The notes beneath the pieces are model-generated. The model was not told the DNA's origin. It saw only the letters and a list, made by a program, of their open reading frames with translations, and ran no database searches. Position numbers and translations under genes: made by a program. This document shows positions 1-12,232 of a DNA stretch of 64,000 nucleotides, piece by piece (the first letter of the stretch is position 1; each line of letters starts with the position of its first letter). Source of the stretch: Streptomyces sp. NRRL F-525 (GTDB lineage Bacteria > Actinomycetota > Actinomycetes > Streptomycetales > Streptomycetaceae); the NCBI RefSeq assembly GCF_000716605.1, contig NZ_JNXE01000007.1, positions 1-64,000 on the forward strand, read 5' to 3'.

Positions 1-2592
1 ACGTTGGCGATCGCCTCGTCCGAGGAGCGGCAGGACGGTGCTGCCCTCGCCGCGATGATCGACTTCAACGGCGTCGACAGCGCGAGTGTGGTGCCGTCGC
101 TGCTGGGAGCCCTTGAGCCGAAGTCGGTTGCGGGGGTGGGGAATTGGGTGCTGGGCGCGGAGCGGTTGGAGGCTGGTCTCGCGACGAAGTGGCGTGCGGG
201 CGCCAGGGTTTGGAACACCTATGGCCCGACGGAGGCGACCGTAATCACTACAGCGGTTCTGCTGGACGAGGGCATAACGGGTGAGGATGCGCCGCCTGCG
301 ATCGGCCGCCCGCTGCCCAATATCCGTACGTACGTGTTGGATTCCTTCCTGCGGCCTGTTCCGGTGGGCGTGGCGGGGGAGTTGTACATCGCGGGAGACG
401 GTCTGGCCCGTGGCTACATCGGCCGCTCCGACCTGACAGCGGAGCGGTTCGTGGCGTGCCCGTTCGGTGACGGCACGGGGCGGATGTATCGCACCGGCGA
501 CTTGGCACGCTGGACTTCGGACGGGCAGCTGGAGTTCGTGGGGCGTGCCGATGCGCAGGTGAAGATCCGGGGGTTCCGGGTCGAACTCGGCGAGGTTGAG
601 GCGGTGTTGGCCGCTCACGCGCAGGTGCAGCGGGTCGCGGTGCTGGCGCGAGAAGGTCGGCTGATCGGATACGTCGTCGGTGATGCGGACGGCGAGGCGC
701 TGCGGGCCTTCGCCGCCACCCGCCTCCCGGAGTACATGGTCCCGTCGGCGGTCGTCGTACTCGACGCGTTCCCGCTCACAGTCAACGGCAAGATCGACCG
801 CTCGGCCTTGCCGACACCGGAAGCCGCGGTGAGTGCCGGTCGGGCTCCGGAGACTCCTGCCGAGAAGGTGTTCTGCGCCCTGTTCGCTGAGGTGTTGGGG
901 CTGGAGGAGGTCGGGGTCGGGGACGGGTTCTTCGAGTTGGGCGGCGATTCGATCATGTCGATGCAACTCGCGTCCCGGGCCCGTGCCGCAGGGTGGACCG
1001 TTTCGCCGCGGCAGGTGTTCGAGGAGAAGACGCCGGAACGGTTGGCGCTGGTGGCGGTCGCGGTGTCCGGCGGGGCGGCGGGGCAGAAGTCGGACACGGG
1101 TGTCGGGGAGGTGCCGTGGACCCCGGCGATGCGATCGATGGGTGCGCACGCGCTGCGGGGCGAGTTCGCGCAGTGGACGGTGATCGGTGCGCCGGCCGGG
1201 CTCGGTGTCGACGTACTGGCGTCAGGTGTGGGCGCGTTGCTGCGGGCGCACGGGATGCTCCGGGCCCGGACCGGGAGCGACCTTCGGACGCTGACGGTTC
1301 CGGAGGCGGCTGGGATCGACGCGTCCGGGCTGGTGGTCCGGGTGGATGCCGTAGGCCTCGCCGAGGATGAGGTGGACCGGGTGGCGGTCGAGGCCGCTCG
1401 GCCCGCGGTCGGGCGGTTGGATCCGGCGGCCGGGGTGATGCTGCAGGTGGTGTGGGTGGATGCCGGGCCCGAGCGGGTCGGTCGGATTGTGCTGGCCGCT
1501 CATCACCTGGCGGTCGACGGGGTGTCGTGGCGCGTTCTGGCGCAGGATCTGGGAACCGCGTGCGAGGCGGCGGCCGTTGGCCGACGACCGGTCCTCGAAC
1601 CGGCGCCGACCTCCTTCCGCACCTGGGCACGGGAGTTGGAGCGGTCGGCGGAAACACCGCAGCGGGTCGGGGAGTTGGCGAACTGGGTCGAACTGGTGCG
1701 AACCGCCGGTGAGCCGCTGATCGGCCGTCGCGCGCTGGACCCGGCCGTCGACACGGTTGCGTCGTTGCGACGTTCTTCGTGGTCGGTTCCGGTGGGTGAG
1801 GCTGCGGTGCTCGTCGGTGAGGTGCCGGGCGTGTTCCACTGCGGGCTGCACGAGGTGCTGTTGGCGACGCTGGCCGGTGCGGTGGCGGGGTGGCGGCCGG
1901 GCTTCGGGGCTGAGCCGGGTGGGTTCCTGGTGGAGGTCGAGGGGCACGGCCGTGAGCCGTTGTCGGAGGGGATGGATCTGTCGCGGACGGTGGGCTGGTT
2001 CACCGCGGCCTATCCGGTACGGCTGGACGCCTCAGGTGTGGATCTGGCGGAGGCTACGGCCGGTGGTGCGGCGGCCGGTGCGCTGGTCAAACGGGTGAAG
2101 GAGCAGGTGCAGGCGGTGCCCGGGGACGGGCTCGGATATGGCCTGTTGCGTCATCTGAACCCGGAGACCGCGTCGGTGTTGGAGGGTCTGCCGGTGCCGC
2201 AGATCGGGTTCAACTACCTGGGCCGGTTCGCGACCGCCGGTGGTGCCGGGGCGAGGTCGGCCGAGCCGTGGCAGTCGGCCGGGGACACCGCCGTCGGTGG
2301 TGCCGCCGATCCGGGCATGCCGGTGCCGCACGCGCTCGACGTGGGCGCCGTGGTGGCGGACACCGTGAACGGGCCCGAGTTGACGCTCACCCTGAGCTGG
2401 CCCGAGGCGCTGCTGGACGAGGCCGACGTACAGGAGCTGGGGCTGGCCTGGCTCGGGCTGCTGAACGGTCTCGCCGCGCACACCGCCGACCCGTCGGCCG
2501 GTGGGCACACCCCCTCCGACTTCTCCCTCCTCGATCTCGACCAGGACGAAGTCGACGATCTGGAGGCCGAGTTCGCCGACGACCAGCTCTGA
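1..2592 (+). CDS. NRPS subunit, 3' part: adenylation (partial)-PCP-epimerization
   Basis: This is the C-terminal 863 residues of an NRPS subunit; the gene begins left of the window, inside the A domain just after the FDAAVLD (A4) region. The A domain retains [35 protein letters not shown] and NGKIDR (ending near nt 810). A PCP follows with GGDS (Ser codon at 949). An epimerization domain runs from about 1090 to 2440 with HHLAVDG (1501), EGHGRE (1939) and [12 protein letters not shown] (from about 1987), so it looks active and should give a D-residue. The acidic tail after 2510 ([14 protein letters not shown]) resembles a donor COM docking segment that would pair with the N-terminus of the next subunit, 144 bp downstream. 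The visible specificity residues (S278, V299, G301, T322, V330, I331, K517 in GrsA numbering, by hand) equal those of both later A domains. Substrate not assigned. Confidence 0.95.
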   Translation, partial: TLAIASSEERQDGAALAAMIDFNGVDSASVVPSLLGALEPKSVAGVGNWVLGAERLEAGLATKWRAGARVWNTYGPTEATVITTAVLLDEGITGEDAPPAIGRPLPNIRTYVLDSFLRPVPVGVAGELYIAGDGLARGYIGRSDLTAERFVACPFGDGTGRMYRTGDLARWTSDGQLEFVGRADAQVKIRGFRVELGEVEAVLAAHAQVQRVAVLAREGRLIGYVVGDADGEALRAFAATRLPEYMVPSAVVVLDAFPLTVNGKIDRSALPTPEAAVSAGRAPETPAEKVFCALFAEVLGLEEVGVGDGFFELGGDSIMSMQLASRARAAGWTVSPRQVFEEKTPERLALVAVAVSGGAAGQKSDTGVGEVPWTPAMRSMGAHALRGEFAQWTVIGAPAGLGVDVLASGVGALLRAHGMLRARTGSDLRTLTVPEAAGIDASGLVVRVDAVGLAEDEVDRVAVEAARPAVGRLDPAAGVMLQVVWVDAGPERVGRIVLAAHHLAVDGVSWRVLAQDLGTACEAAAVGRRPVLEPAPTSFRTWARELERSAETPQRVGELANWVELVRTAGEPLIGRRALDPAVDTVASLRRSSWSVPVGEAAVLVGEVPGVFHCGLHEVLLATLAGAVAGWRPGFGAEPGGFLVEVEGHGREPLSEGMDLSRTVGWFTAAYPVRLDASGVDLAEATAGGAAAGALVKRVKEQVQAVPGDGLGYGLLRHLNPETASVLEGLPVPQIGFNYLGRFATAGGAGARSAEPWQSAGDTAVGGAADPGMPVPHALDVGAVVADTVNGPELTLTLSWPEALLDEADVQELGLAWLGLLNGLAAHTADPSAGGHTPSDFSLLDLDQDEVDDLEAEFADDQL

Positions 2593-2736
2593 TTCCGGGC
2601 CACTGCCACTCGGCCTTCGTCCCCCCCGACCTGTGACCACCGCTCACTGCCGACCACCCCCCCCACAGCTCCGCCCGCACCGCTCTGTCCCTGCCGCCGA
2701 ACCGAAGTTGCGAACCGCTGTGAGGAGACGTACGCG

Positions 2737-5700
2737 ATGACCCGGACCCGGACCGCCATCGAAGACATATGGCCGCTGTCGCCGCTTCAGGAGGGGCTGC
2801 TGTTCCACGCGTCCCTCGGGGGCGAGGCCTCCGACGTGTACGCGGGCCAACGGGCCCTGGCCCTCGACGGACCGCTCGACGTGGACCGTCTCCGCCGTTC
2901 CTGGGAGGGCCTGATCGCCCGCCACGGGACCCTGCGGGCCAGCTTCCGCCGGCGCAAGTCGGGTGAGGCGGTGCAGGTCATCGCGCGAGAGGTGGAACTG
3001 CCGTGGCGTGAGGTCGATCTGAGCGGCCTGCCCGAGGCCGATGCGGAGGCCGAGGCGGCCCGGTTGTCCGGGGCTGAACTGTCCGTCGGCTTCGACGTCG
3101 CGCGGGGTCCGTTGCTGCGGCTGCTGCTGCTCCGCCTGGGCGATCGGCGTCACCGGCTGGTGCTGACGACCCATCACATCGTGCTGGACGGCTGGTCGTT
3201 GCCGATCCTGGTGAACGAACTTGAGGTGGTCTACAGGGCGGGCGGTGATGCCCGGGCGCTGCCCGCGATCAGGTCGTACCGCGACTACCTGGCCTGGCTG
3301 GGTCGTCAGGACCGGGAGGCGGCGCGGGCTGCGTGGCGGGAGGAGTTGGCGGGGGCGGAGGAACCGACCCTGGTCGTGCCCGCGAACCCGGCCCGGCTGC
3401 CACTCCGGCCCGAGACGGTACTCGGCGAGTGCGACGCGGAGTTGACGCTGGCGCTGGACGACGTGGCCCGTCAGGGCGGCGTGACGATGGCGACGGTGGT
3501 GCAGGGTGCGTGGGCTGTGGTGTTGGCTCGGTTGTCGGGGCGTCGGGATGTGGTGTTCGGGACGACGGTTGCCGGCCGGCCGGCGGATCTGCCGGGTGCG
3601 GAGTCGCTGATCGGGCTGTTCATCAACACCCTGCCTGTACGGGCTGAGTTGGCCGGTGGTCTGTCGGTGGCGGGGCTGTTGTCCGAACTCCAGGCCCGGC
3701 AGGTGAGCTTGATGGGGCATCAGTACCTCGGGCTGGCGGAGATCAAGCAACTCGCCGGTCCGGGCGCCGAGTTCGACACACTCGTCGTCTACGAGAACTA
3801 CCCGCACTCCGCCGCTCCGGCACCGTACGACCCGGACACCCTTGTCATCGGGCCGGGCGGCGCACCGCAGGACGCCAGCCACTATCCGCTGGGGCTGATC
3901 GTCATCCCGGGCGAGCGGATGGAACTCCACCTCGACTACCGCCCCGACCTGTTCGACCGGACCCGTGCCGAAAGCGTGCTGGCCTCGCTGGTAAGGGTGT
4001 TGGAGCAGTTCGCGGCGGACCCGAGTCTTCGACTGAGCGACATCGATCTGCTGGATGAGGCGGAACGGACCGTAGTCGTCGAGGAGTGGAACGCCACCGC
4101 GCGGGATGTGGACGCGTCGACGGTACTGGAGCGGTTCCGTGGGTGGGCGGTGCGGACGCCGGACGTTACTGCGCTGCGATCTCGGCAACACGCCTTGTCC
4201 TACGGCGAGTTGGATGCGCGGTCGGATGCGTTGGCTCGTGGGCTGATTGCCCGTGGGGTGGGGCGTGAGTCCCGGGTGGGTCTGTGCTTGCCGCGTGGGG
4301 TCGAGATGGTGACCGCGATGTTGGCGGTGTGGAAGGCGGGCGGTGCGTACGTTCCGCTGGATCCGGAGTATCCGTCCGACCGGTTGCTGTTCATGGTGGC
4401 CGACAGCGGTGCGGAGTTGGTCCTGGTGGCTGAGGAGACCGTAGACCGGTTGTCGGCTGACGTGGAGACGTTGCTGCTGGGCGAGTTGGGGGCCGACTCG
4501 GGCGACCTGCCGGAGGTTGTCGGTGGCCAACTGGCCTACGTCATTTACACATCAGGGTCCACCGGTCGTCCGAAGGGCGTGGCGGTGGCGCATGCCTCCG
4601 TGGCGAACCTTGCCTCGGCGATGGGTCCCGTACTCGGCGTGGAGTCCGGTGTCGCGGCTCTCCAGTTCGCGTCGTTCAGCTTCGACGCGGCGGTGCTGGA
4701 CGTGGCCGTGACCCTCGCTGCCGGAGGCACGCTGGCGATCGCCACGACCGAGGAGCGGCAGGATCCGTCTGCTCTCGCCGCGATGGTCGAGGCGGCCGGT
4801 GTGGTCACGGCGAGCGTGGTGCCGTCGTTGCTGGGAGCCCTGGAGCCGAAGTCGGTTGCCGGGGTGGGGAATTGGGTGCTGGGAGCGGAGAGGTTGGAGG
4901 CTGGTCTCGCGGCCCGGTGGCGTGCGGGTGCCCGGGTGTGGAACACGTACGGGCCCACCGAGGCGACCGTCATCACCACCGCCGTTCTGCTGGACGAGGG
5001 CATAACGGGTGAGGATGCGTCGCCTGCGATCGGCCGCCCGCTGCCCAACGTCCGTACGTACGTGCTGGATTCCTTCCTGCGGCCTGTTCCGGTGGGTGTG
5101 GCGGGGGAGTTGTACATCGCGGGAGACGGTCTGGCCCGTGGCTACATTGGCCGCTCCGACCTGACGGCGGAGCGGTTCGTGGCGTGCCCGTTCGGTGACG
5201 GCACGGGGCGGATGTATCGCACCGGGGACCTGGTCCGCTGGACGTCGGGCGGGCAGCTGGAGTTCGTGGGGCGTGCGGACGCGCAGGTGAAGATCCGTGG
5301 GTTCCGGGTTGAACTCGGCGAGGTCGAGGCGGTGTTGGCCGCTCACGCGCAGGTGCAGCGGGCCGCGGTGCTGGCGCGAGAAGGTCGGCTGATCGGATAC
5401 GTCATCGGTGATGCGGATGCCGAGGACGTACGGGCCCTCGCCGCCACCCGCCTCCCGGAGTACATGGTCCCGTCGGCGGTCGTCGTACTCGACGCGTTCC
5501 CGCTCACCGTCAACGGCAAGATCGACCGCGCCGCCCTCCCCGCCCCCGACCTCGGAGCGGGCGGTTCCCGGGGTCCGGAGACGCCGACGGAAGAGGCGTT
5601 GTGCGCGCTGTTCGCGGAGTTGCTCGGGCTGGCGGAGGTCGGGGCGGAGGAGAGTTTCTTCGGGCTGGGCGGCGACTCGCTGCTGGTGATGCGGTTGATC

Positions 5701-8700
5701 GCGCGGATGCGGGCGGAGTTGGACGTGTCGGTGGGGGTCCGCGAGGTGTTCGCGGATCCGACGGTGGCCGGGGTGGCACGCCTGGTCGACGGGGCCGGGG
5801 CATCCGACGGCGCGCCGCTGCGCCGCCGGGAACGTCCGGAGCGGGTGCCGCTGTCGTACGCGCAGCAGCGGATGTGGTTCCTCAACCGGATCGAAGGCGC
5901 CGACGGCGACGGCGAAGGGGCCGCCGCCTACAACCAGCCGTTCGCCCTGCGGCTGTCGGGCCGGCCGGACGTGGCGGCGCTGGAGGCGGCGCTCGGTGAT
6001 GTGGCGGACCGGCACGAGAGCCTCCGTACGGTCTTCCCGGATGTGGAGGGCGTGCCGTACCAGGAGATCCGCGAGGGGGTCGAGGGCCGGCCCCGGCTTC
6101 GGGTCGTCGAGGCCGGCGAGCGCTGGCGGGAGGTGATGGCGGAGGAGACCGGGCGGGGCTTCGACATCGGGGTCGAACTGCCTTGGCGGACCAGCTTGTT
6201 GAGGGTCGCGGAGGAGGAGTGGGTGCTGCTGCTGGTGTCCCATCACATCGCCTCCGACGGCTGGTCGATGGGCGTCCTGGCGCGGGACCTCAGGACGGCG
6301 TACCGGTCCCGGCACGGCGGTCGCCCGCCGGAGTGGGAGCCCCTGCCGGTCCAGTACGCGGACTACGCGCTGTGGCAGCGGGAGGTGCTCGGCGAACTGG
6401 ACGACCCGGACAGCGCGGGGGCCGGTCAGATCGCGCACTGGAGGCAGGCGCTGGCCGGGGCGCCGCAGGAGACGGCGCTGCCCTTCGACCGCCCGCGCCC
6501 GGCGACGCCGTCGTTCCGCAGTGGTTCGGTGCCGGTCGGGGTGGACGCGGCGACGCATGCCCGGTTGGCGGAGCTGGCCGCCCGGAGCGGGGCGACCATG
6601 TTCATGGTGGTGCATGCCGCGCTGGTGGTCCTGCTGGCGCGGATGGGCGCCGGGGAGGACGTCTGCATCGGCACACCCGTGGCCGGGCGCTCGGACGCCC
6701 AACTGGAGGAGCTGGCAGGGTTCTTCGTCAACACCCTCGTGCTGCGTACAAACTTGGCAGGGGATCCTTCGTTCGCCGAGATCCTGCGGCGGGTGCGTGA
6801 GTCGGACCTGTCGGCGTACGCGCACCAGGACGTGCCGTTCGAGCGCCTGGTCGACGAGCTGAACCCGGCGCGCTCCGCGGCCCGAAACCCGCTGTTCCAG
6901 GTGATGTTGGCGCTTCAGAACCTCCCCGAGGCGCGGTGGGACCTCGACGGCCTGACCGTCGAGGCGGTTCCGCCGGCACAGGCCCCCGCGGCCCGCTTCG
7001 ATCTCTCCCTGTCGTTGAACGAGCGCCGCTCCGCCGGCGGAGCCCCGGCCGGGCTCGGCGGCGGGATCCTCTACTCCGCGGATCTCTTCGACGAGCGGAC
7101 CGTAAGCCGCCTCGCCGAACGCCTGGCCCGGGTGCTGGAGCAGGCCGCGGCCGACCCCCAAGTCCGGCTGGGCGAACTGGAGTTGCTGGACGCGGCGGAA
7201 CGGTCCGCGGTCGTCGAGGAGTGGAACGGCACGGCGCGGGATGTGGACGCGTCGACGGTGGTGGAGCGGTTCCGTGGGTGGGCGGCTCGGACGCCGGATG
7301 CGACCGCGTTGTGGTTCCGGCAACAGGCTTTTTCCTACGGCGAGTTGGATGCGCGGTCGGATGCGTTGGCGCGGGGGTTGACCGCCCGTGGGGTGGGTCG
7401 GGAATCCCGGGTGGGTCTGTGTCTGCCGCGTGGGGCCGAGATGGTCGTGGCCATGTTGGCGGTGTGGAAGGCCGGTGGCGCGTACGTCCCGCTGGATCCG
7501 GAGTATCCGTCCGACCGGTTGCTGTTCATGGTCGCCGACAGCGGCGCTGAGTTGGTGCTGGTCGCGGAGGAGACCGTAGACCGGTTGTCGGCGGACGTGG
7601 AGACGGTCCTGGTGGGCGAGTTGGGGACCGACTCGGGTGTGCTGCCGGAGGTCGTCGGTGCTCAACTGGCGTACGTCATCTACACATCGGGGTCGACCGG
7701 TCGCCCGAAGGGTGTGGCGGTCGCGCATGCCTCCGTGGCGCACCTGGCGTCGGTCATGCGTCCCGTCCTCGGTGTTGAACCCGGCCTGACCACGCTGCAG
7801 TTCGCGTCGTTCAGCTTCGACGCGGCGGTGCTGGACGTGGCCGTGACCCTCGCCGCCGGGGGCGCGTTGGCGATCGCCTCGCCCGACGAGCGGCTGGACG
7901 GTGCGGCGCTCGCGCGCATGGTCGAGGCGGCCGGGGTCGAGGTGGCGAGCGTGGTGCCCTCGCTGTTGCGTGCCCTGGAGCCCAAGTCGGTTCCAGGGGT
8001 GGGGAATTGGGTGCTGGGCGCGGAGCGGCTGGAGGCTGGTCTCGCGGCCCGGTGGCGTGCGGGTGCTCGGGTGTGGAACACGTACGGGCCCACCGAGGCG
8101 ACCGTCATCACCACCGCCGTTCTGCTGGAGGAGGGCATCACCGGTGAGGACGCGCCCCCGGCCGTCGGTCGGCCGCTGCCCAACGTCCGTACCTATGTGC
8201 TGGACGCGTATCTGCGGCCCGTGCCCGCGGGTGTCACCGGGGAGCTCTACATCGCCGGTTCGGGTCTGGCCCGGGGTTATGTCAACCGGGCCGAGCTGAC
8301 CGCGGAGCGGTTCGTGGCCTGTCCGTTCGGTGACGGTGAGCGGATGTACCGCACGGGTGACCTGGTGCGGTGGCTGCCCGACGGCGACGGCAATCTGGCG
8401 TTCGTGGGGCGGGCGGACACGCAGGTGAAGATCCGCGGGTTCCGGGTCGAACTCGGCGAGGTCGAGGCCGTGTTGGCCGCTCACCCGGACGTCAGGACCG
8501 CAATCGCGACGGTGCGTGAGGACCGGCCGGGCAATCCGCGCCTCGTCGGCTACGTCCTGTCGGCCGACGCGGAGGGCGGGCGGGGTGTGGAGACCGGGAG
8601 CGTGCGCGAGTACGCCGCGACCCGCCTCCCGGACTACATGGTCCCCTCCACCGTCGTGGTCCTCGACGCCCTGCCCCTCACCGTCAACGGCAAGGTCGAC

Positions 8701-11700
8701 CATGCCGCGCTGCCCGTCCCGGAGTTGGACGACGGCGCCTCGGGTCTCCGGGCCCGGACCGAGACGGAGGCGCTGCTCTGTGCGCTGTTCGCCGAGGTGC
8801 TGGGCATCGACCGGGTGGCCGCCGACGGCAACTTCTTCGACCTGGGCGGCAACTCCGCGCTGGCGATGCATCTCGCGGGCCGGATCCGGTCGGAGGCCGG
8901 CGTCGACCTGGACATGAAGCAGTTCTTCAGCATGCCGACGCCGATCGGCGCGGCGCGCATCCTGGCCCTCAAGGAACGGCCCCCGGTGGTCGCGGTCGAG
9001 CACGAGGGCGGTGTGGCGCCGGCGACGGCCGGGCAGCGGCTCGACTGGCGGCGCGCCGCGGCCAACCCCCGGACGCGGGCCCTGCAGTCGTCCGTCGCCC
9101 TGCGCCTGCGCGGAGAACTCGACCGCGAGGCCCTGCGGGCGGCGCTGGCGGACGTGGCGGCACGGCACGACATCCTGCGGACGGTCTTCGCCGAGACCCC
9201 GGACGGCGGACTGGTCCAGCGGATCCTGGACGCCGACGACCCCGCCGCCGTTCCCGCCCTGCCGCTCGTCGCGGTGACCGAGGAGGAGCTTCCCGCCGTC
9301 CTCGACGACCACGCCGACCGACGGTTCGACCTCGGCAGCGAAACGCCTTGGGCGTCAACCCTGTTCGCGCTCTCCGACACCGACCATGTCCTCCTGCTCG
9401 TCCTCCATCGGATCGGTGCCGACGACGTGTCCAGGGACGCTCTCGTACGCGATGTCGCCGTGGCGTACGGCGCACGCCGCGAGGGCCGTGCCACCGAACG
9501 CGCGCCCCTGCCGCTGCAGTTCGCGGACTACGCGGTGTGGCAGAACAGGCAGCTCATGGAGACGGAGGGGGAGGCGGGCGCGAAGGAGGGCGGGGCCGGC
9601 GACCAGATCGCGTACTGGAAGGAGATGCTGGCGGACGCGCCGACCGCCACCGTCCTCCCCACGGACCGGCCGCGGCCCGCACGGCCCAACCACCGGGCCC
9701 GCTCGGTGCCGCTGCGCGTCCCGGCCGCGACGCACGGCCGCCTGATGGACGTGGCCCGGCCGCTCGGGGCGACCTCGGCGGCCGTCGTCCACGCGGGTCT
9801 CGCGATGCTCCTCGCCCGGATGGGCGCGGGCACCGATCTGACGGTCGGTGCCGTGACGCAGCGACCGGCCGCCGGCGGTGAACTCGAGGCCGCCATGGGC
9901 CCGTTCGCCGGGTTGCTGCCGCTGCGCACCGACGTCTCGGGCGACCCGACGTTCCGGGAACTGCTCGGCCGTGTGTGGGAGACCGCGGGGGAGGCCGACG
10001 TACGCGGGGACGTCCCGTTCGCGCGCATCGCCGAGATCCTGGGCGTCGCGGGTGAGGCGCCCGGGGATCCGCATCCGCTCTTCCAGACCGTCCTGGACGT
10101 ACGGGAGGACACCGCCGAGAAGTGGGACGTCCCGGCGTTCCCGGGGCTGAACGCCTCGACGGTCGACCTCGGCGCCCCGGCGTCCGGGTTCGATCTGTCG
10201 CTCCGGCTGACCGACCGCTACCGGGACGACGGCGGACCGGGCGGCCTCGACGGCACGCTGGACTACGCCGAGGAACTGTTCGACCGGGCCACCGCGGCCC
10301 GTCTCGCGAAGCGGCTCGTCCATGTCCTCCAGCAGGTGGCGGTCGATCCCGAACTGACCCTGAGCCGGATCGACATCCTGCTCGGCACGGCGGAGTTCCG
10401 GCGGCTGACCGAGGAGTGGAACCTCGGCGCGGCCCGGGTCCCGGACGGCACCGTCCTCCCGGCCTTCGCCGAGTCCGCGGCCCGTGACCCGCGAGCCGTG
10501 GCCGTCCGCGACCGGGACGGTCACCTCACCCGGCGCTCCCTGGACCGGGCGGCGGGTTGGCTCGCCGCGCGGCTGGACCGGCTCGGGGCCGGTGCGGGCG
10601 GTGTCGTCGTGGTGGCGGCCCGGCCCGGTACCGGCTGGGTGGTCGCCGTGCTCGGGGTGCTCAGGTCCGGTGCGGCGTGCCTGATCGCGGACCCGGACGA
10701 TCCCGCGGGCCCGCTGGCGGCGGCCGCCGCGCTGGGCTGCGAATGCCCGGCCGCGTTCGTCCGGTCCGGCGACACCGCCGTACCGGGGGCGGGAACGGTG
10801 CCGGTGCTGCGGGTGGAGGACGCGATCCGGGCCGGGAACAGCCGGCTGCGCCGCACCGCCGCGGTCCGGGAGCCGTCGCCGTCCCAGCCGGCGGTGGTAC
10901 TCCCCGTGGAGGCACCGGACGGCACTCTTGTGGGCGAGATGCTGGACCACCGGTCCCTGCTCGGCCGGGTGATCGACCGTCAGGCCGCGTCCCCTGCGGC
11001 GGGACCGGCCGACGGCGCGGTCCGTGTGGACGCGGGCGCGCCCGTCGCCGAGCTGCTCGTCGGGGTACTGGCCGCGCTGCGCGGGGACGGCACGGTCGAC
11101 GTCGTACCCACGGCGGAGCGGCCGGGACGCGAGACCGCGCGGGCCGTCGTCCCGCTGCCCCGCACCGCGCGCGCCTACGTCCTCGACGCCTGGCTCCGGC
11201 CGGTCCCGGCCGGGGTCGCAGGCGACCTGTACGTGGCGGGCCCGTCCCTGGCCCGCGCCTACGCCGGCGCGCCGGCCCGTACCGCGGGCAGTTTCGTACC
11301 CGACCCCTTCGGACCCGGTGGCGACCTGATGCTGCGCACCGGCCGGCGCGCCGCGTGGACCTCCGACGGACTGGTGGAGCCGCGCGCCGCGGACGACGGC
11401 GGCGCCGACCTGTCGGCACCCCGGCGCGCCGGACGCCGACGCGACGACCTCGACGTACTGCTGGCGCTACGGCCCGGGAACTCCCGCCCGCCGCTGTTCT
11501 GCCTGCACCACAGCACGGGCCTGGCCTGGTGCTACTCCGGCATCCTCCAGCACCTTCCCGAGGACCTTCCGGTCTACGGCCTCCAGACACCCGCCTTCGC
11601 CGGCCGCGGGGCGATGCCGGACAGCATGGACGCGATGGTGGCCGGACACGTCGAACGCATCCGCGCGGTGCAGCCCGAGGGGCCGTACCAGCTGCTCGGC

Positions 11701-12225
11701 TGGTCCTTCGGCGCGGTGCTCGCCCAGGCCGTCGCCACCGCGCTGGAGGAACAGGGTCAACGGGTCTCGCTGCTGGCGCTGCTGGACGGCTTCCCGGGCG
11801 GACACCGGGAGGCGGAGACCACGCACGCGGAGGACGGCGACGGGGTGGACCGCGAGGGACGCGTCGTGCTCAGCGGCCCGGAGGTTGGGGCGCCGCTGGC
11901 CGACGCCTTCACCCGCGACATGGAGAGGACCAAGCAGCACATGATCGGGCTGGAACGGCGGCACACACCCCGGCGCTTCGGCGGTGACGCGCTGCTGTTC
12001 CTGGCCACCGAGGGCGGTCTGGCCCAGATGTCCCTCGACGAGAAGCGCACGACCTGGGCGCGGTACATCGCCGGCCGCGTCGACAGCGTCGAGGTCCCCG
12101 CCGACCACATAGGGCTGCTGTGGGCCGAGAGCGCCGGGGTCATCGGGCGCGCGGTCACGGAACGGCTCGTACAGCAGCGGTTCACGTCGGACACGTTGGA
12201 CACATCGGACACGTCAGAGAGGTAG
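2737..12225 (+). CDS. Terminal NRPS subunit C-A-PCP-C-A-PCP-X-(relic A)-TE, GPA-like
   Basis: A 3162-residue terminal subunit. Order by residue: C1 (about 10-450, HHIVLDG at 146); A (467-935, [10 protein letters not shown] present); PCP (GGDS, Ser981); C2 (1037-1480, HHIASDG at 1169); A (1511-1990); PCP (GGNS, Ser2040); X domain (2095-2550, HRIGADD at 2224); a decayed A domain (2559-2900); thioesterase (2917-3140, GWSFG with Ser2990, Asp in LLDGFP, His in PADHIG). The start ATG follows GAGGAG, and the N-terminus [13 protein letters not shown] resembles a COM acceptor. Both intact A domains read DALSVGTVIK by hand; G301, T322 and K517 also occur in the Dpg code as I recall it (DPYHGGTLCK), but the rest differs, so I do not assign a substrate. 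The two modules plus X-TE correspond to GPA modules 6 and 7, here on one protein. The last 13 residues repeat SDT/LDT. The P450 starts 8 bp downstream. Confidence 0.96.
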   Translation: MTRTRTAIEDIWPLSPLQEGLLFHASLGGEASDVYAGQRALALDGPLDVDRLRRSWEGLIARHGTLRASFRRRKSGEAVQVIAREVELPWREVDLSGLPEADAEAEAARLSGAELSVGFDVARGPLLRLLLLRLGDRRHRLVLTTHHIVLDGWSLPILVNELEVVYRAGGDARALPAIRSYRDYLAWLGRQDREAARAAWREELAGAEEPTLVVPANPARLPLRPETVLGECDAELTLALDDVARQGGVTMATVVQGAWAVVLARLSGRRDVVFGTTVAGRPADLPGAESLIGLFINTLPVRAELAGGLSVAGLLSELQARQVSLMGHQYLGLAEIKQLAGPGAEFDTLVVYENYPHSAAPAPYDPDTLVIGPGGAPQDASHYPLGLIVIPGERMELHLDYRPDLFDRTRAESVLASLVRVLEQFAADPSLRLSDIDLLDEAERTVVVEEWNATARDVDASTVLERFRGWAVRTPDVTALRSRQHALSYGELDARSDALARGLIARGVGRESRVGLCLPRGVEMVTAMLAVWKAGGAYVPLDPEYPSDRLLFMVADSGAELVLVAEETVDRLSADVETLLLGELGADSGDLPEVVGGQLAYVIYTSGSTGRPKGVAVAHASVANLASAMGPVLGVESGVAALQFASFSFDAAVLDVAVTLAAGGTLAIATTEERQDPSALAAMVEAAGVVTASVVPSLLGALEPKSVAGVGNWVLGAERLEAGLAARWRAGARVWNTYGPTEATVITTAVLLDEGITGEDASPAIGRPLPNVRTYVLDSFLRPVPVGVAGELYIAGDGLARGYIGRSDLTAERFVACPFGDGTGRMYRTGDLVRWTSGGQLEFVGRADAQVKIRGFRVELGEVEAVLAAHAQVQRAAVLAREGRLIGYVIGDADAEDVRALAATRLPEYMVPSAVVVLDAFPLTVNGKIDRAALPAPDLGAGGSRGPETPTEEALCALFAELLGLAEVGAEESFFGLGGDSLLVMRLIARMRAELDVSVGVREVFADPTVAGVARLVDGAGASDGAPLRRRERPERVPLSYAQQRMWFLNRIEGADGDGEGAAAYNQPFALRLSGRPDVAALEAALGDVADRHESLRTVFPDVEGVPYQEIREGVEGRPRLRVVEAGERWREVMAEETGRGFDIGVELPWRTSLLRVAEEEWVLLLVSHHIASDGWSMGVLARDLRTAYRSRHGGRPPEWEPLPVQYADYALWQREVLGELDDPDSAGAGQIAHWRQALAGAPQETALPFDRPRPATPSFRSGSVPVGVDAATHARLAELAARSGATMFMVVHAALVVLLARMGAGEDVCIGTPVAGRSDAQLEELAGFFVNTLVLRTNLAGDPSFAEILRRVRESDLSAYAHQDVPFERLVDELNPARSAARNPLFQVMLALQNLPEARWDLDGLTVEAVPPAQAPAARFDLSLSLNERRSAGGAPAGLGGGILYSADLFDERTVSRLAERLARVLEQAAADPQVRLGELELLDAAERSAVVEEWNGTARDVDASTVVERFRGWAARTPDATALWFRQQAFSYGELDARSDALARGLTARGVGRESRVGLCLPRGAEMVVAMLAVWKAGGAYVPLDPEYPSDRLLFMVADSGAELVLVAEETVDRLSADVETVLVGELGTDSGVLPEVVGAQLAYVIYTSGSTGRPKGVAVAHASVAHLASVMRPVLGVEPGLTTLQFASFSFDAAVLDVAVTLAAGGALAIASPDERLDGAALARMVEAAGVEVASVVPSLLRALEPKSVPGVGNWVLGAERLEAGLAARWRAGARVWNTYGPTEATVITTAVLLEEGITGEDAPPAVGRPLPNVRTYVLDAYLRPVPAGVTGELYIAGSGLARGYVNRAELTAERFVACPFGDGERMYRTGDLVRWLPDGDGNLAFVGRADTQVKIRGFRVELGEVEAVLAAHPDVRTAIATVREDRPGNPRLVGYVLSADAEGGRGVETGSVREYAATRLPDYMVPSTVVVLDALPLTVNGKVDHAALPVPELDDGASGLRARTETEALLCALFAEVLGIDRVAADGNFFDLGGNSALAMHLAGRIRSEAGVDLDMKQFFSMPTPIGAARILALKERPPVVAVEHEGGVAPATAGQRLDWRRAAANPRTRALQSSVALRLRGELDREALRAALADVAARHDILRTVFAETPDGGLVQRILDADDPAAVPALPLVAVTEEELPAVLDDHADRRFDLGSETPWASTLFALSDTDHVLLLVLHRIGADDVSRDALVRDVAVAYGARREGRATERAPLPLQFADYAVWQNRQLMETEGEAGAKEGGAGDQIAYWKEMLADAPTATVLPTDRPRPARPNHRARSVPLRVPAATHGRLMDVARPLGATSAAVVHAGLAMLLARMGAGTDLTVGAVTQRPAAGGELEAAMGPFAGLLPLRTDVSGDPTFRELLGRVWETAGEADVRGDVPFARIAEILGVAGEAPGDPHPLFQTVLDVREDTAEKWDVPAFPGLNASTVDLGAPASGFDLSLRLTDRYRDDGGPGGLDGTLDYAEELFDRATAARLAKRLVHVLQQVAVDPELTLSRIDILLGTAEFRRLTEEWNLGAARVPDGTVLPAFAESAARDPRAVAVRDRDGHLTRRSLDRAAGWLAARLDRLGAGAGGVVVVAARPGTGWVVAVLGVLRSGAACLIADPDDPAGPLAAAAALGCECPAAFVRSGDTAVPGAGTVPVLRVEDAIRAGNSRLRRTAAVREPSPSQPAVVLPVEAPDGTLVGEMLDHRSLLGRVIDRQAASPAAGPADGAVRVDAGAPVAELLVGVLAALRGDGTVDVVPTAERPGRETARAVVPLPRTARAYVLDAWLRPVPAGVAGDLYVAGPSLARAYAGAPARTAGSFVPDPFGPGGDLMLRTGRRAAWTSDGLVEPRAADDGGADLSAPRRAGRRRDDLDVLLALRPGNSRPPLFCLHHSTGLAWCYSGILQHLPEDLPVYGLQTPAFAGRGAMPDSMDAMVAGHVERIRAVQPEGPYQLLGWSFGAVLAQAVATALEEQGQRVSLLALLDGFPGGHREAETTHAEDGDGVDREGRVVLSGPEVGAPLADAFTRDMERTKQHMIGLERRHTPRRFGGDALLFLATEGGLAQMSLDEKRTTWARYIAGRVDSVEVPADHIGLLWAESAGVIGRAVTERLVQQRFTSDTLDTSDTSER
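9019..10386 (+). other. X domain (P450-recruitment condensation-like domain)
   Basis: A C-domain-like segment after the last PCP. The catalytic HHxxxDG is replaced by HRIGADD (His codon at 9406), the HRxxxDD form that I recall for the GPA X domain, which does not condense but recruits Oxy P450s to the PCP-bound peptide. The rest of the C fold is recognisable ([48 protein letters not shown]). Its position before the TE is as in the GPA terminal module. What is unusual is the A-like remnant that follows it. Confidence 0.85.
10411..11484 (+). pseudogene. Relic adenylation domain fused in frame between X and TE
   Basis: About 350 residues that still follow the A-domain plan but have lost its catalytic motifs. 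It opens with the usual EEWN linker and a [16 protein letters not shown] start. The P-loop [10 protein letters not shown] is replaced by [20 protein letters not shown] is gone, and YRTGDL has become LRTGRRAAW. What remains recognisable is [30 protein letters not shown] (11221) and FVPDPFG. No A10 lysine motif and no PCP follow before the TE. It is translated as part of the subunit and cannot plausibly adenylate. I read it as the relic of an extra C-A-PCP module whose C domain is now the X domain. Confidence 0.8.
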
Positions 12226-12232
12226 AACGCGC

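Noticed and set aside
4552..9312. 1586-residue open frame on the minus strand under the NRPS gene
   Set aside because: Antisense shadow of repeated, GC-rich A and C domains; composition is Arg/Gln/Pro/His-rich and matches no family.
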